The notes beneath the pieces are model-generated. The model saw only the letters and a list, made by a program, of their open reading frames with translations, made no database searches and was not told the origin of the DNA. A program made the translations under genes and the position numbers. This document shows, piece after piece, positions 37,473-48,272 of a stretch of 64,000 nt of DNA (its first letter is position 1; each line of letters opens with the position of its first letter). The DNA is taken from assembly GCA_016758965.1 (NCBI GenBank), contig JAEPRB010000208.1, positions 1-64,000 on the forward strand. The letters are read 5' to 3'. This DNA comes from Circinella minor (Eukaryota > Mucoromycota > Mucoromycetes > Mucorales > Lichtheimiaceae).

Positions 37473-38661
37473 TTACTCTAACTGTCCCTGATATGCATGA
37501 TATCCATAATAAGCACCAAAAATAACGAAAAGAATGGCACCAGCAAAAGTAACTAAAAAAAAAAATTGGGGAATATGAGTAAAAAAAGTTATTTTTTCCC
37601 CTAATAATATTTTTTTTTTTACCTGTTTTAACAGAAATTTTAGCAGCTAACATTCTTCCACCAATAACTGCTAAAGCAGTACATAATGTATGACCAACAA
37701 CAACACCTGCTGTTACATAATATACATTCTATATATATATATATATTCCATTGTGTTAAAAAAACAGAGTGTGTTCCATAAAAGGTAAACCTCCTACATA
37801 TATATATATATATATAAAGAGAACTTACATTGGCAGCTGCTAAAGCAATAGTTGAAATTTGCGATCGATCACCCCATTCACCCAAAAATGTTAAAACAAA
37901 AGTTTGTACAAATACAGGTGAAAAGACCAATTGCATAAGATTCATAAGTCCTTCTTTTGCTTGTTCCATCTTATTTCCTTTTTGTGGTCTACCTTCATCA
38001 TCCACTTGTTCTGATTCCATACCACCTACTTCAAGTGATTCTAATTTATGTACTTTATCACGATCTTCTACTTGTTTTAATTCTTCTTCTACTTCGGTCA
38101 TTTCTTCTTGATTATCTTCTTCCATATACCAAGCTTCATAAAACATACGAGCACCAAAACAAAAGAATAATAAGGAAGCTAATACATCGGTATAAGCTTT
38201 GGGTATCAAATTAGGTACAACGTGACCTAAGAATGCGGATAAAACAGACATGATGGCAAGTGAAGAAAATGCAGCTGAAAATACAACTAATCGTGAATGT
38301 TTCATGGCCATAATGGCAGCAATAAGAAAAGTCTTGTCACCAATTTCAGAAACAATAATCATTAATAAAGAAATTAATAAAGATTGTTTAAGGTCTCGTA
38401 CACTTTTTTCACCATCATTGATATCGTCATTAAAAAGAGGAGTTGTATCATCGAGTGCTTTTTCAGAATTAAATAAAGTAGAAGAAGGAATAGCTCCTGC
38501 ATCAATCATCTAGTATAATATATAATTAGTTTTTTTAATTTTTGTTCGTTTATTAAATAAATAAATGAGAAACTAACTTCTTCAACAGGATTATCTTGTG
38601 CAAAAGTAGTAGTTAATAAAAGTACTGCACATGCAGTTGGTAATAACCATTTTGAGGCCAT
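37473..38661 (-). CDS. GDT1: Gdt1/TMEM165 family Golgi Ca2+/Mn2+:H+ antiporter
   Basis: A UPF0016 cation/proton antiporter. Yeast Gdt1 and human TMEM165 load the Golgi with Ca2+ and Mn2+, needed for glycosylation. Exons 38661-38578, 38509-37829, 37728-37623 and 37552-37473 encode 316 residues. A cleavable signal sequence (WLLPTACAVLLLTTTFA) precedes a short lumenal segment. The two signature metal sites are present: E83-I-G-D-K-T88 and E239-W-G-D-R-S-Q. Between the two three-helix halves lies an acidic cytosolic loop (EEDNQEEMTEVEEELKQVED and a Lys/Glu-rich part), as in yeast. The last helices (VTAGVVVGHTLCTALAVIGG and TFAGAILFVIFGAYYGYHAY) are encoded by exons 3-4. Intron acceptors here are (TA)n tracts. 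Confidence 0.95.
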
Positions 38662-39228
38662 GGAGGGGAGGGAGAGATTTATACGTATGTTAAACCAAGT
38701 TGTTGTTAAAAAAAAAAAAAGGGCGTAAAAAAAAACAAAATATTTTGTTTCGAGTATAAAGCGGGAGAAAACAGAAAAAAAAAAAAAAAACGAAAAAACG
38801 TTTCACAAGACTCATCTTTCCATGGTTCAGCCAATAATCTAACTTTGATTTTTATAAAGTAAATTGAAAGATAAAGAATGTTGCCCCCCTCCCCCCCTCA
38901 TCTATTATATCATTTATTATCATCCTTCTCCCCCCCTACTAAATTTTCCCCATTGTAAAACTTTGTGAGTATAGATAGAAAAAAGGAATGTGATCTTTTC
39001 TCTTTCCATCCAACATCCTCCCCCTCCCCCACTCTTTTATATATATATATCAAAAAAAAAAAAACATATATATTAGGGATGTAATTATATTTTTTTTTTA
39101 TATTTATTTTATGTCTGTGGTCTGTGGTCTGCGTGTGTGTGTGTATATGTGTGTGTTGTTAAATGTTGTTCGTGTTGTGTTGTGTAATATATACAAAAAA
39201 AAAAATAATAATAATAATAATAATTAAT
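38662..39228. other. Intergenic, Gdt1 5' / Rsm25 3'
   Basis: Gdt1 promoter region and mitoribosomal-gene 3' flank. It contains C-tracts near 38884-38898 and 39018-39030 and GT-rich sequence near 39115-39185. No gene found. Confidence 0.5.
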
Positions 39229-39988
39229 CTAAATAGAAATTCGTTCTTGACCATTCTTAAGAGCACGTTCTTCAAGTTCTAAAGCTTGTCTCGTCCATTT
39301 TTTATTTTCTAATGCTTGAATAGCAGCATCTAATTGTGATCGAACTTGTCTTTCCACTTCTTCTTGACGTGCACGTATTTCATAAAATTCTGAAGTAGCT
39401 TTAGCATATGCTTTTCGTTCAGGTAATTTTTCTTCTGTCATTAAATGTAATTGATATTTGATAACACTATTAAAAAAAAAAAAGTTAGTTAGTTAAAACA
39501 AATGTATCCTCAAAAATATATATATATAATAAGATAAAAACTTACGTTTCACCAGTTACTTCTTCAGGTAACATGTCAGGTAATAACAATTGACTATAAT
39601 CAGTACGATTTAAACCAAGTTTATTTTCAACCAAAGATTGAGGTCTTGCCAATTCAAATGGATGATCTTTATAAAATTGACGTCTTAATTTATCCTCAGG
39701 ATATACAATAGCAGCAGGTCGTGGTGGTTTTGTACGTAAATGTTTTTGTTTATAACGTGTACTCTTTTGTTGTTGTTGTTGTTGTTCATGTTGATTATGA
39801 AATAATTCTTTTTCAATATCATTTTGAGCAGACACATTGACATTAGGATTACGTGAACGAATAATGGAAGGTCCAGGTGGAACAGCACGTACAGCATGAA
39901 GCCACACAGGTTGTCTTTTTAATAATTTGCCTTTAAGCAAATTACTAGCATGTTGTTCAAGCTTGGTAGGTGCAACACGATACGCCAT
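39229..39988 (-). CDS. RSM25: Mitochondrial small-subunit ribosomal protein mS23 (Rsm25)
   Basis: A mitochondrion-specific component of the small mitoribosomal subunit. Exons 39988-39546 and 39466-39229 encode 226 residues. The N-terminus (MAYRVAPTKLEQHASNLLKG, then KRQPVWLHAVRAVPPGPS) matches the fungal Rsm25/mS23 pattern 'LxxGLLKxxPxWxxVxxxxPP'. The central YPEDKLRRQFYKDHPFELAR and PQSLVENKLG segments match its second conserved block. The C-terminal exon is a charged helix (FYEIRARQEEVERQVRSQLD) as in the family. A Gln run from CAA repeats sits between the blocks. The start is followed at once by the conserved block, which supports it. It is divergent from CHS5. Confidence 0.9.
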
Positions 39989-40684
39989 TATATATATATA
40001 TATATATATATATAGATACCCCCTTTTTTAAATAATAATAAAAAGGTAAAAGTTATTTAAAATCAAAAGAAAAAAAAGAAAAAGCCGTCAACAAAATATG
40101 TGGCGGAGTTAAACTTTCCTAAATCTTGGCCAGGGGAGTTTTTTTTTTTACATGCTTGTTACTTTTTTTCAAATGAATAGTTTCATTTAGTAAAGCATAC
40201 GAAAAAGAAATCTTTATTAATAATAATAACTTTGAATTATTAAATAATAAATTAAAATTTATTTTTATTGTATGAATATAAATCTACATTGATATCATAG
40301 ATAAAAGAAATAAAGAAGAAGAAGAAGAAAAGGGTTTTGAAGATAACCATAATAAAAAAGATTTAAAGATTATTTTGGATTACCTACTATTTATAATGAA
40401 ATTAATAACCTTTTTAATTTGTATGTTCTTTACTAACTCTACTCATTGATACTTAATAGTATATAATGAGTTATATAACAGTATAATAATATCAGTGAGC
40501 ATCAAACAATACTAATTGTTTACCTTTTGATTGGCTGTAAAATCGCGTTGTTCTAAATTTGGAAGGGGGGGTTCTTTATTAAGTTAAGCTGCATACTTGG
40601 GCGAGGTTTCTTTTATAACTTTATATAACTCTTTTATATTCACGCGTTCGTTTATTTATATATATATATATATATTCAAATACA
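39989..40684. promoter_or_regulatory. Divergent promoter region, Rsm25 / Chs5
   Basis: About 700 bp between divergent starts, with TA runs immediately upstream of both start codons (39991-40010 and 40660-40674). A poly-T tract lies at about 40140-40150. Specific factor sites cannot be assigned. Confidence 0.5.
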
Positions 40685-41804
40685 ATGACTTCGGTACAAT
40701 TTACAGTAGGTCGACTTGATGCTGGAATGGTAAGAATAAATATATTTAATTTGTAAAGAAAAAAAAAGGGGGTCATGTATATCTTTCTCTATATATATGC
40801 GTGCTTTCTTTTATATATGTACCTGAGAAAGAGAGAGAGAGAGAGAGAGAGTATATAACAATAAAATTATTATTCACTTTAAAAATAGGCTATTCTTCTT
40901 ACAGAAGATCATCATCTCATTGAATTTCCTTCTCTTTTATTACCTAATGGTGTATCATCGGGTAGTATTGTTAACATTACTGTAAGTCGTAATACAGACG
41001 AAGAAGACAAGAAAATGCGTGAATTTTGGGAATTACAAGAAAAAATTCTTTCAGCTTTTGGTCAAGTAGAACCAGAAAATCCTGTATTACGTGTTCGAAA
41101 TATTACACAAACTTCACTTACACTTGAATGGGATGCTTTGAAACTTCATACATCAAAACTACGTTCTTTGGATATATATAAGAATGATACTAAATTAGCA
41201 CAGGTAATTAATTAAAAAAAAAATACAAGTGACAATGGTATTGACAAACAATAAGAAAAAAAGTTCTAACTTTTGAATATATATATATATATAGCATGTA
41301 CCTAATAATACAAATTATATTAAATTATCTGGATTGGAAGTGGATCATGAATATGAATTTCATATAGTAATTAAAACAACAGCTGGAAGATATGAATCCA
41401 ATCGTGTTCATGTACGTACACATAAAATGGAAAATTTAACGGGTATCTCAGTTGCATTTGGTAAATTTGAACAAGAAGAGGCTGTTATAACGGAATTAAA
41501 AGAATTACTTGATAAAATGGGAGCTCATTGGTCAGAACAAGTGACAACGGATACAACTCATTTAATTGCTCAACAACCAGGTGGTGATAATTATGATAAA
41601 GCTATGATGAGTTCTATACCTGTTGTTAAACCAGATTGGTTAATTCAATGTGATAAGAATAGTAAAATTCAGGTAAATTATTATATATAACTATATAACT
41701 GTAATATGAAACTAAATGAAGACATCTTTTTTTTTTTTTTTTTTTTACATATGTAGCCTGCTCTTCCATATTATATTGTGAATGTTCCTATTGGTAACGA
41801 GTAA
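40685..41804 (+). CDS. CHS5: Exomer component Chs5-like, FN3-BRCT protein (compact)
   Basis: Chs5 scaffolds the exomer coat that exports chitin synthase Chs3 and other cargo from the trans-Golgi. Exons 40685-40729, 40889-41203, 41295-41672 and 41757-41804 encode 261 residues. The N-terminal dimerisation/Arf-facing segment (TSVQFTVGRLDAGMAILLTE, then EFPSLLLPNGVSSGSIVNI) is the hallmark of Chs5. It is followed by an FN3 domain (LRVRNITQTSLTLEWDALKL to YEFHIVIKTTAGRYESN) and a BRCT domain (ISVAFGKFEQEEAVITELKE to PVVKPDWLIQC). The protein stops right after the BRCT domain, whereas yeast Chs5 has a long disordered Lys/Glu/Ser tail. The last exon codes only 15 residues (PALPYYIVNVPIGNE). Confidence 0.92.
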
Positions 41805-43128
41805 ATCTTACCTTTCTTCCAACCAACCCTAACTTCTCCTTTCCTTTCGTTCATTATATATATATATATATATATAATAATTTATTATTCTGATATAATA
41901 TATAGTATGTTACAAATATAACTTAATAATAATAATAACTTTATATTATATATTTGTACTATGCAGTACTTTCAACACTACATGATCATTATCAATAAGA
42001 TATACATTTTATTTCTCATAATGGGTTAAAAAAATTCAGTATAGCTATATACCTCATCTATTGCATGCATATATATATATATATTTAAAAAGGATTTTGT
42101 TTCAAATTAGAAATTTAAAGGAGGACTTATCGGGAATACTTTCACAATCTATTTTGTAATAAAGGATGAAAGCAGTTTTTTTGGAACATTGAACTTTTGA
42201 TTCATACTGCCTTAAACCACATAGTAATTAAAAGTCGTGTCATCGCAATCGTTAAATACTAAAAAAAAAAAGAAGTGTTACATATAATATCGGTCTAGCG
42301 CTCAATACTAAATAGAATTTTTTGTTTCTAAATTGACTATCTTTTGATGATTGTCTTCATATTGAAGCTAGTTGTTTTTTTGATAACAGTTTTCAGATTC
42401 AAAACGCAACAGTTTTTCATAATTTTTTGACAAATTAATTTTCTGTTTAGTAAGTGTCGTGGTGCCAACCTGTCTGGTGACCTACCTTACTACCACAAAC
42501 ATGTGTGTTTCTTTTTTTTGAAGATGGACCATAAACCATTGAATTTCTATTTACAATTATTTTGTTTTTACTAGTGTTTTTATAATAACATTGTTCAAAC
42601 AAGTACTGGCTTTATTTTTTGTTTTTTTTATTTGTATGAAGATGGACACTGGAAAGATGGCCGACGAAGAAATGTTGTAATGTTGTAGATGGAGAAGAAA
42701 AATTATACCTTTATAATAAAATTGCAACTGCTGAGGGTAATTTGTTTTATAAAAAAAAAAAAAAAAACAAAAAAAAGAAGGTAAAATTACGTTGATGTAT
42801 TTTATTTATTTTTACTTGAATTATTTTATAATAAGTTACATAAACACGTTGATGATAAAGGTGTCTCGGTGTAAAAAGCATGAAAAGGGTTTATTTAGTA
42901 GTGTCCTGAAGCTGCATAAGGATACAGGCATATACTATTAAAAAATTCTCCTCTCTGCCCCCCCCCACACACAATCAATCACCGCCACAAAAAAAAAAAA
43001 AGTGTTGTTGTGACTTAGCGTTTTTTTTTTTTGAATATACCCTGTCCTGTGAAGTTTTCGGCTTTTTCCACACACGGCTTAATAAAAAAAAAAAAAACCC
43101 TTTTTTTTTTTCACCCTACATTTTCGTC
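41805..43128. other. Gene-free region between CHS5 and the acyl carrier protein
   Basis: About 1.3 kb, mostly AT-rich. A less AT-biased stretch at about 42440-42720 contains short phrases such as GTGGTGCCAACCTGTCTGGTGACC and GAAGATGGACACTGG, with no open frame longer than a few dozen codons. It is possibly a relic exon or regulatory DNA. Homopolymers precede the ACP start. Confidence 0.5.
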
Positions 43129-43648
43129 ATGCTTCGTCCTACTGCTTTGTTCAACGCTGCCTCGCGTGCTGCTACTTATTCCGTTCGTCAACAAACTACT
43201 GTTCGTGCTGTCCCAGCTGTTTTTGCACGTTTGTATACCACTGGTCTTACGCGTGAAAATGTTGAAACTCGTGTTCTTGATATTGTAAAGGGATTCGATA
43301 AGGTCGATAGCTCCAAGGTAATAAAACAATACTATTATATATATATATATATATATATCTATAAACAACACCAAATAACTTAATTATAAAATGGGTTGAA
43401 AAGGAAGGATTAAATATTTTTTTTTTGATTATTGATTATTTAAATTATGAAATGTATATATATTTATATAGGTTAATGCTACTTCCAACTTTATTAATGA
43501 TCTTGGTTTAGACAGTCTTGATACTGTTGAAGTTGTTATGGCCATTGAAGAAGAATTTGGTGTTGAAATTCAAGATAAGGATGCTGACGAGATCAAGTCT
43601 ATCCAACAAGCTGTTGATTATATCTCTAAGCGTGATGACGCACAATAA
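43129..43648 (+). CDS. ACP1: Mitochondrial acyl carrier protein
   Basis: The mitochondrial acyl carrier protein carries growing acyl chains in mitochondrial type II fatty acid synthesis (lipoate precursor). It also serves as a LYR-protein partner and complex I subunit in organisms that have complex I. Exons 43129-43317 and 43472-43648 encode 121 residues. An Arg/Ala/Ser-rich presequence ([20 protein letters not shown]) leads to the mature domain at about residue 37. The phosphopantetheine attachment Ser is in the canonical [20 protein letters not shown] helix, and the C-terminal [11 protein letters not shown] matches. GC content and codon choice are noticeably higher in the presequence than in surrounding DNA, typical of a highly expressed gene here. 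Confidence 0.97.
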
Positions 43649-43988
43649 ATCTTTTCTTTCTTTCTTTCATTCCACACACACACCTCTCGACCCTTTCCTT
43701 AGATATTTTTCTAATTTACACATATATATATATATATATGAAAGGACCAAACCATTTTATATATAATTAAAAATGTATCATCTTTTTTTTTTTTTGTAGA
43801 CATTTTGATACAAAAAAAAAAAAAAACAATACATTATTTTATTTATTTATTTTATTTTATTTTTGGGAAGGAGGAAAAGAGGGTAATACAAAGAAGAAGA
43901 GGGATTATTATATTTACAACTAGGCAAAAAGAAGTAGGGAAAAAAGAATAAAAAAAAAAGAGCTTTATACATTGATGAATGACATGTA
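43649..43988. other. Convergent 3' region, ACP / ankyrin protein
   Basis: 3' flanks with CTTT repeats after the ACP stop, a TA run at about 43721-43739 and A/T homopolymers. No gene seen. Confidence 0.5.
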
Positions 43989-44881
43989 TTATTTGTTAAG
44001 ATCAAAAGATTCTTGAAGTTGTTCTAATACCATTTTTGTAACAGCTTCACGTAATTCTTCTTCATTTTGTACACCTCCTTGTTCTTGTATCTTACGCACC
44101 ATATCTTCAATATAATGTTGTGTCACTTGATCATCTTCTTCATCATCCTCTTCTTCTGTCATTGTACTAGCAGTCACTGTTAAATTATTAGGTCCATTAC
44201 CACTTGATCCAAGTACTTGTTCAATTTGATCATTTAATGAAGGTAATTCTTCTTTTGTTATTTCAGCCAACAGAGTAGCTACTTCATCCCATCCTTCTTC
44301 ATGTGCATTTTGTGCAGGACTTAAACCTTCTGCATTTTTATGTGTTGCCTTTGCTCCTTTATCAATTAAAAAACGTGCCATATCTAACGTTTCTGCAACA
44401 TAAAGAGGTGTATCCTTTTCAAAATCTTCAATATTAATGTTACCCCCTTTTTCCAATAAATAGTCAAGAATTTCTTTTTGATTATATGATACCGCAGCAT
44501 GTCTAAAATTTATAATGTTAAAAATATTACTTCTCTCTTTCTTCTTTGCTCTTTTCATTGACTTACAATGCAGTATATCCATATTCATCGTGACTATTGA
44601 CATCAATACCACTTTCAATCAATTCCTAAAAAAAATAAAATATTAAAATATTAGAATGAGTTTTTTTATGCAAAAGAGTTTTGGATATATTTTTTTTTTT
44701 TAAAAAAAAAAACAATATATATATATACCTTGACACGATCAAGTTGTCCATCACCTAGATCGTTTTCAAAGAAACAGTTTATAATCGTGTTAGTTTACTT
44801 GAATTCTAATGTAAAACAAAACAATGATATTAAATTACCAGCAGCGATCCAAAGATTATCTTTGGTTTGTTCTCCTTTCAT
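43989..44881 (-). CDS. Small ankyrin-repeat protein (YCR051W-like)
   Basis: An ankyrin-repeat protein of 213 residues from exons 44881-44839, 44754-44729, 44625-44567 and 44502-43989. Repeats read LWIAAGDGQLDRVKELIESG, YGYTALHAAVSYNQKEILDY, a third starting EKDTPLYVAETLDMARFLID and a fourth NAEGLSPAQNAHEEGWDEVA. A Glu/Asp-rich linker (EEEDDEEDD) precedes a C-terminal helix pair. Architecture and length resemble the uncharacterised yeast protein YCR051W; that comparison is from memory and is not a proof of orthology. Ankyrin stacks mediate protein-protein binding, and the partner is unknown. The second exon is only 26 nt. An intron donor followed by a (TA)n tract lies at 44717-44728. Confidence 0.87.
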
Positions 44882-45427
44882 GATATGGCTCTAAATGGGG
44901 GGGGGGAGGGGATAGAAGAGTTTGAAAAAAAAAAAACTCGAGCCTATAAGTCACATCTCTGGAGGGATATCGGAACCCTAATATATTTAGACATATATTA
45001 GACAGAAAAAAAAAAAAAGCATTGATCAGCATTTTTAAGGAACAATTAAACGAACACTTTTCTCATTAAAAAATAGATATAAAAGAGTTACCAAGTTACA
45101 ACTAGAAGGGTATACAGAAGAAGTGTGTGTTTTTTTTAATACTTCCCTACACCTTTTATAGAACCACGTTATAGATATATTAACACAACAAATTTAAACT
45201 ATTTAATATGTGTGAAAAGTATACATTGTTTTTATTACTATTATTATTATTATTATTTTTCTTATATTATTCCTATTTTAATATCATTATCAATTATTAC
45301 TTTCATTGTATTGTTGTTGCCCCCCCTCCCTCCCCAGCATTTTTAATAGGGTGTCTTCTTGTTGTTGCTATGCAATTTTGGTATGTAGAAATAATTTTTT
45401 TTTTTTTTTATGCCAAGATTATTTTTA
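44882..45427. other. Intergenic, ankyrin protein 5' / Red1-like 3'
   Basis: AT-rich spacer with a G-tract (44898-44905), TTA repeats (45234-45256) and C-tracts (45321-45332). The open frame on + from 45208 is low-complexity and reads antisense into the neighbouring CDS, so it is not called. Confidence 0.5.
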
Positions 45428-47672
45428 TCATTGAAAGTCACGGAAATGGAGTGCTTGACATGTATCATCGTTACATGTTCCACCCACTGTTTCGTATCTG
45501 CATAATGCTCGATTCATATCACCTGAATTACCATTATCTACATCATTATTATTATTACTATGATTATTACTAACGCCGTTACTACTAATAATAATACCAC
45601 TACTCATCATATTCTTATCATTGTTTTTAATCCCGTTTTCTTTTGTATCCATATGAGAGAAACCAAATCGTCGTAATGGAGATTCGTATGGCTTGAATGC
45701 ACCCTAGCAATAAAAGTTATAAGTTGTGTTATGTGTTTTTGTATTGTATATATATTTAATATATATATATATATATTATAATTTTTTTTTCACTTCCTTT
45801 GTCTATCTGGAATGTTTTTTTTTATAAATAATAATAAATAGTCGAAAGTTTTTTCTTTTTTTTTTTTTTTTTTTGCTTCTAACCTTGCTATGATGTTGTA
45901 TACCATTTTTGGGTGCAGGATGAATTGAACTTGATTTTCTTTGTGTAATCTAATTGAAATAACAAAAGAAAAAGAAAAAAGAGAGCGAGAGAGGGAGGGG
46001 GGGGAAAGAGAAAGAAAACATACATATATATATATATATACATGATATAAAAACCCAAAAAGGTATACATAGAAAAAAAAATATATATTCATTGGTCGAT
46101 CAGGAAGAAATAATAAAAAATAAAAAGAAATTGTATTATTTTTTTTTTGTTTTTTTCCTTACTGCATTCACTCGTGTAGGTGGTGTCATAGTAGATGATG
46201 TCTTTTTAAGGTTTGTTAAAGTATTTGGCTTGTTAAAAGATGTTGGACTTGAAGATGGTTTTGATGATATGATAGAAGTTGATACTTTTGAAGGCATTGT
46301 TGATGGTATTGTTGATCCTGTAGATGGAGGTGTTGAAACAGTCGATTTTTTTATCATGGGATTAGATACTGGAGTAGAAATGGAAGAAGAAGAAGAAGAA
46401 GAAGGTGTATCTTTTGATTTTATAGGTTTGTTGGTTTTCACAATTCCTGATGCAGATGGTAATGGCAATGATGGTGATGCTATTGTCAAAGGAGATGCTG
46501 GTTTTGAAATGGTCGTCTTTGTTGTCTCAACTGGCTTTTGTAATGTCGATGATGATAAGTTGGATGTTAATGGCGTAGAAGTAGGAGGTTGTTTTGGAGC
46601 CATATTAGATGATGTTGATTTATAAGAAAAAGATGTAACTGCAGGTGATGCTGATGAATTTTTTTTTGTTACTGGTTGTTCTTCAGGTACAATGGATGTT
46701 GAAACTATAGATTTCATCTTTTTGTTGCCTTTGTCCATCATCTTCTTTTTCTTGTCATTCTTTTTCTTCATAATAGAATTTATCTTATTTTTTTCCACAG
46801 ACAATTTAATTTGTAGACGTAATACTTCTTCTTCCAATGCACGTTTTGATTTTTTTGTCTTGTCAATTTCTGTATCCAATTTATGAACTATATGTTTATA
46901 CCAACCCAATGTTTCCATATCATCCTCATCTTCATCACCAATTAAACCTTCTTCTTCTGATTCATTTACAGTATATAAAGGTGCAGTCACATAACTGGAT
47001 AATGAATCAGTATCATCATCATCATCCTTCATGACTTGATCTTCTTGTTTCTTGTCTTGATCTTCGATAGCAACCGCAGCAAATGCTTCAATAACATTGG
47101 ATTGATGTGTTGTTCCTATAGTTGAATCCATAGGTAAACTTGTTTGATTGACAGAATTATAATACATGGATTGTTGTTCATGATGATGAAGTGCCGATGA
47201 TGATACATTAATAGGTTGTTGATAATTATAATATGGATATCCTTCTGTTACTACAGGTGCTTGTGTAGTATAATAATTTTCCACATTGGGTGGAACATCT
47301 TGTGTATATAATGAAGCCGTGTTTTGATTCTAAATCCCATCATTTAATAAAAAAGAATTTCATAAATAAATTATAAATAATTCTAAAATTCAATTTTGAT
47401 GAAAAAATAATAATAATAATAATAATAATTACCGTTACTTCATATACTCGAGGATATGAAGAAGAAGGCTTATAATAATAATGGTTAGATGGTGGTATTC
47501 TCATTTGTTCTGCATGTGAAACATTTGTATGGACAACGTTATTATTGGAAGTATTATAAGCGATTTCATCATCGCTATTATTTGAAACTTCCATATCACT
47601 TGAATGAGAAGCTTGGTCAAGATCAGAACCATCAGAAATGTCCATATCAACAGATGATTGAGGTGAAGCCAT
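45428..47672 (-). CDS. Red1/ZFC3H1-type zinc-finger protein (zf-C3H1 at C-terminus)
   Basis: A mostly disordered protein ending in a CX7-8CX4-5CX3H finger of the zf-C3H1 type. Exons 47672-47433, 47329-46163, 45949-45884 and 45703-45428 encode 582 residues. The finger reads CRYETVGGTCNDDTCQALHF, followed by RDF at the extreme C-terminus, matching the 'CxYexxGGxCNDxxCxxxHxRD' pattern. That pattern is found in fission yeast Red1 (MTREC/NURS) and human ZFC3H1 (PAXT), scaffolds linking the Mtl1/MTR4 helicase to exosome decay of nuclear RNAs. The N-terminus is Ser/Asp-rich (DMDISDGSDLDQASHSSDME). A predicted coiled coil (residues about 200-245: LDTEIDKTKKSKRALEEEVL and a Lys-rich part) is followed by a long Ser/Thr/Pro-rich linker. 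Assignment as the exosome adaptor rests mainly on the finger. Confidence 0.8.
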
Positions 47673-48272
47673 TTTTTTTTTCGGTTGGGGGGGTGGGGGA
47701 GGAGAAGGGAGCGTGTGAAGAGAGAGAGAATTTATGTGTGTTTTTTTGTGGTGAAGGATTTTTTTTTAAAAAGCCAAGTCCGCTATTTCTATATATAATG
47801 GTTAAATACCCCTGCTATTTAAAACATTGTTCCTGAAGCTTTTTGAGGAAAATGATTTTGCGTGTTAACATTAATGCATAATGTTTATATTTAATGCAAA
47901 AAAAAAAAAAGTATTCACTTTTTAATATATAAAACTTTTTTTTGGGAATATCAATTAAACTAATGAATCCAAAAGAGAGGAAAGTCATTCTATTATACAC
48001 ATGGGACATAAAAGATCGTAACAGAACAAAAATTATAAAGTAAAACTAATGAATGATACGTTTGGTTGCCTGTATTGAAATAATACTGGTCAAGAAAAAA
48101 AAAAAAATAAAACACAGGGAATGAAACTGAGAAAGCGCTCTTTTTGATAAGTAAACGGAAATAAGAAATTCTTTTTCTTTTTTTTTTTTTTTTGTTGTCA
48201 ACCCCCCCACCCCCCCTTCTTTTTTTTTCTTTACTCACTTTTTTTCCCTTTTTTTTAAGAAAATTACAAATC
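47673..48272. promoter_or_regulatory. Divergent promoter region, Red1-like / Psd1
   Basis: 600 bp between divergent starts. G-rich and GA-rich sequence lies just upstream of the Red1-like start (47683-47730), and C-tract/poly-T sequence is directly upstream of the PSD start (48170-48255). No extra gene. Confidence 0.5.

Noticed and set aside
37830..38513. Three + strand open frames opposite GDT1
   Set aside because: They are shadows of the long Gdt1 exon on the minus strand, whose EIGDKT and EWGDRSQ motifs establish the coding strand.
46092..46625. A 177-residue + strand frame rich in Asp/Val/Gly
   Set aside because: It is antisense to the Ser/Thr/Pro-rich linker of the Red1-like gene; its composition is the complement of that low-complexity region.
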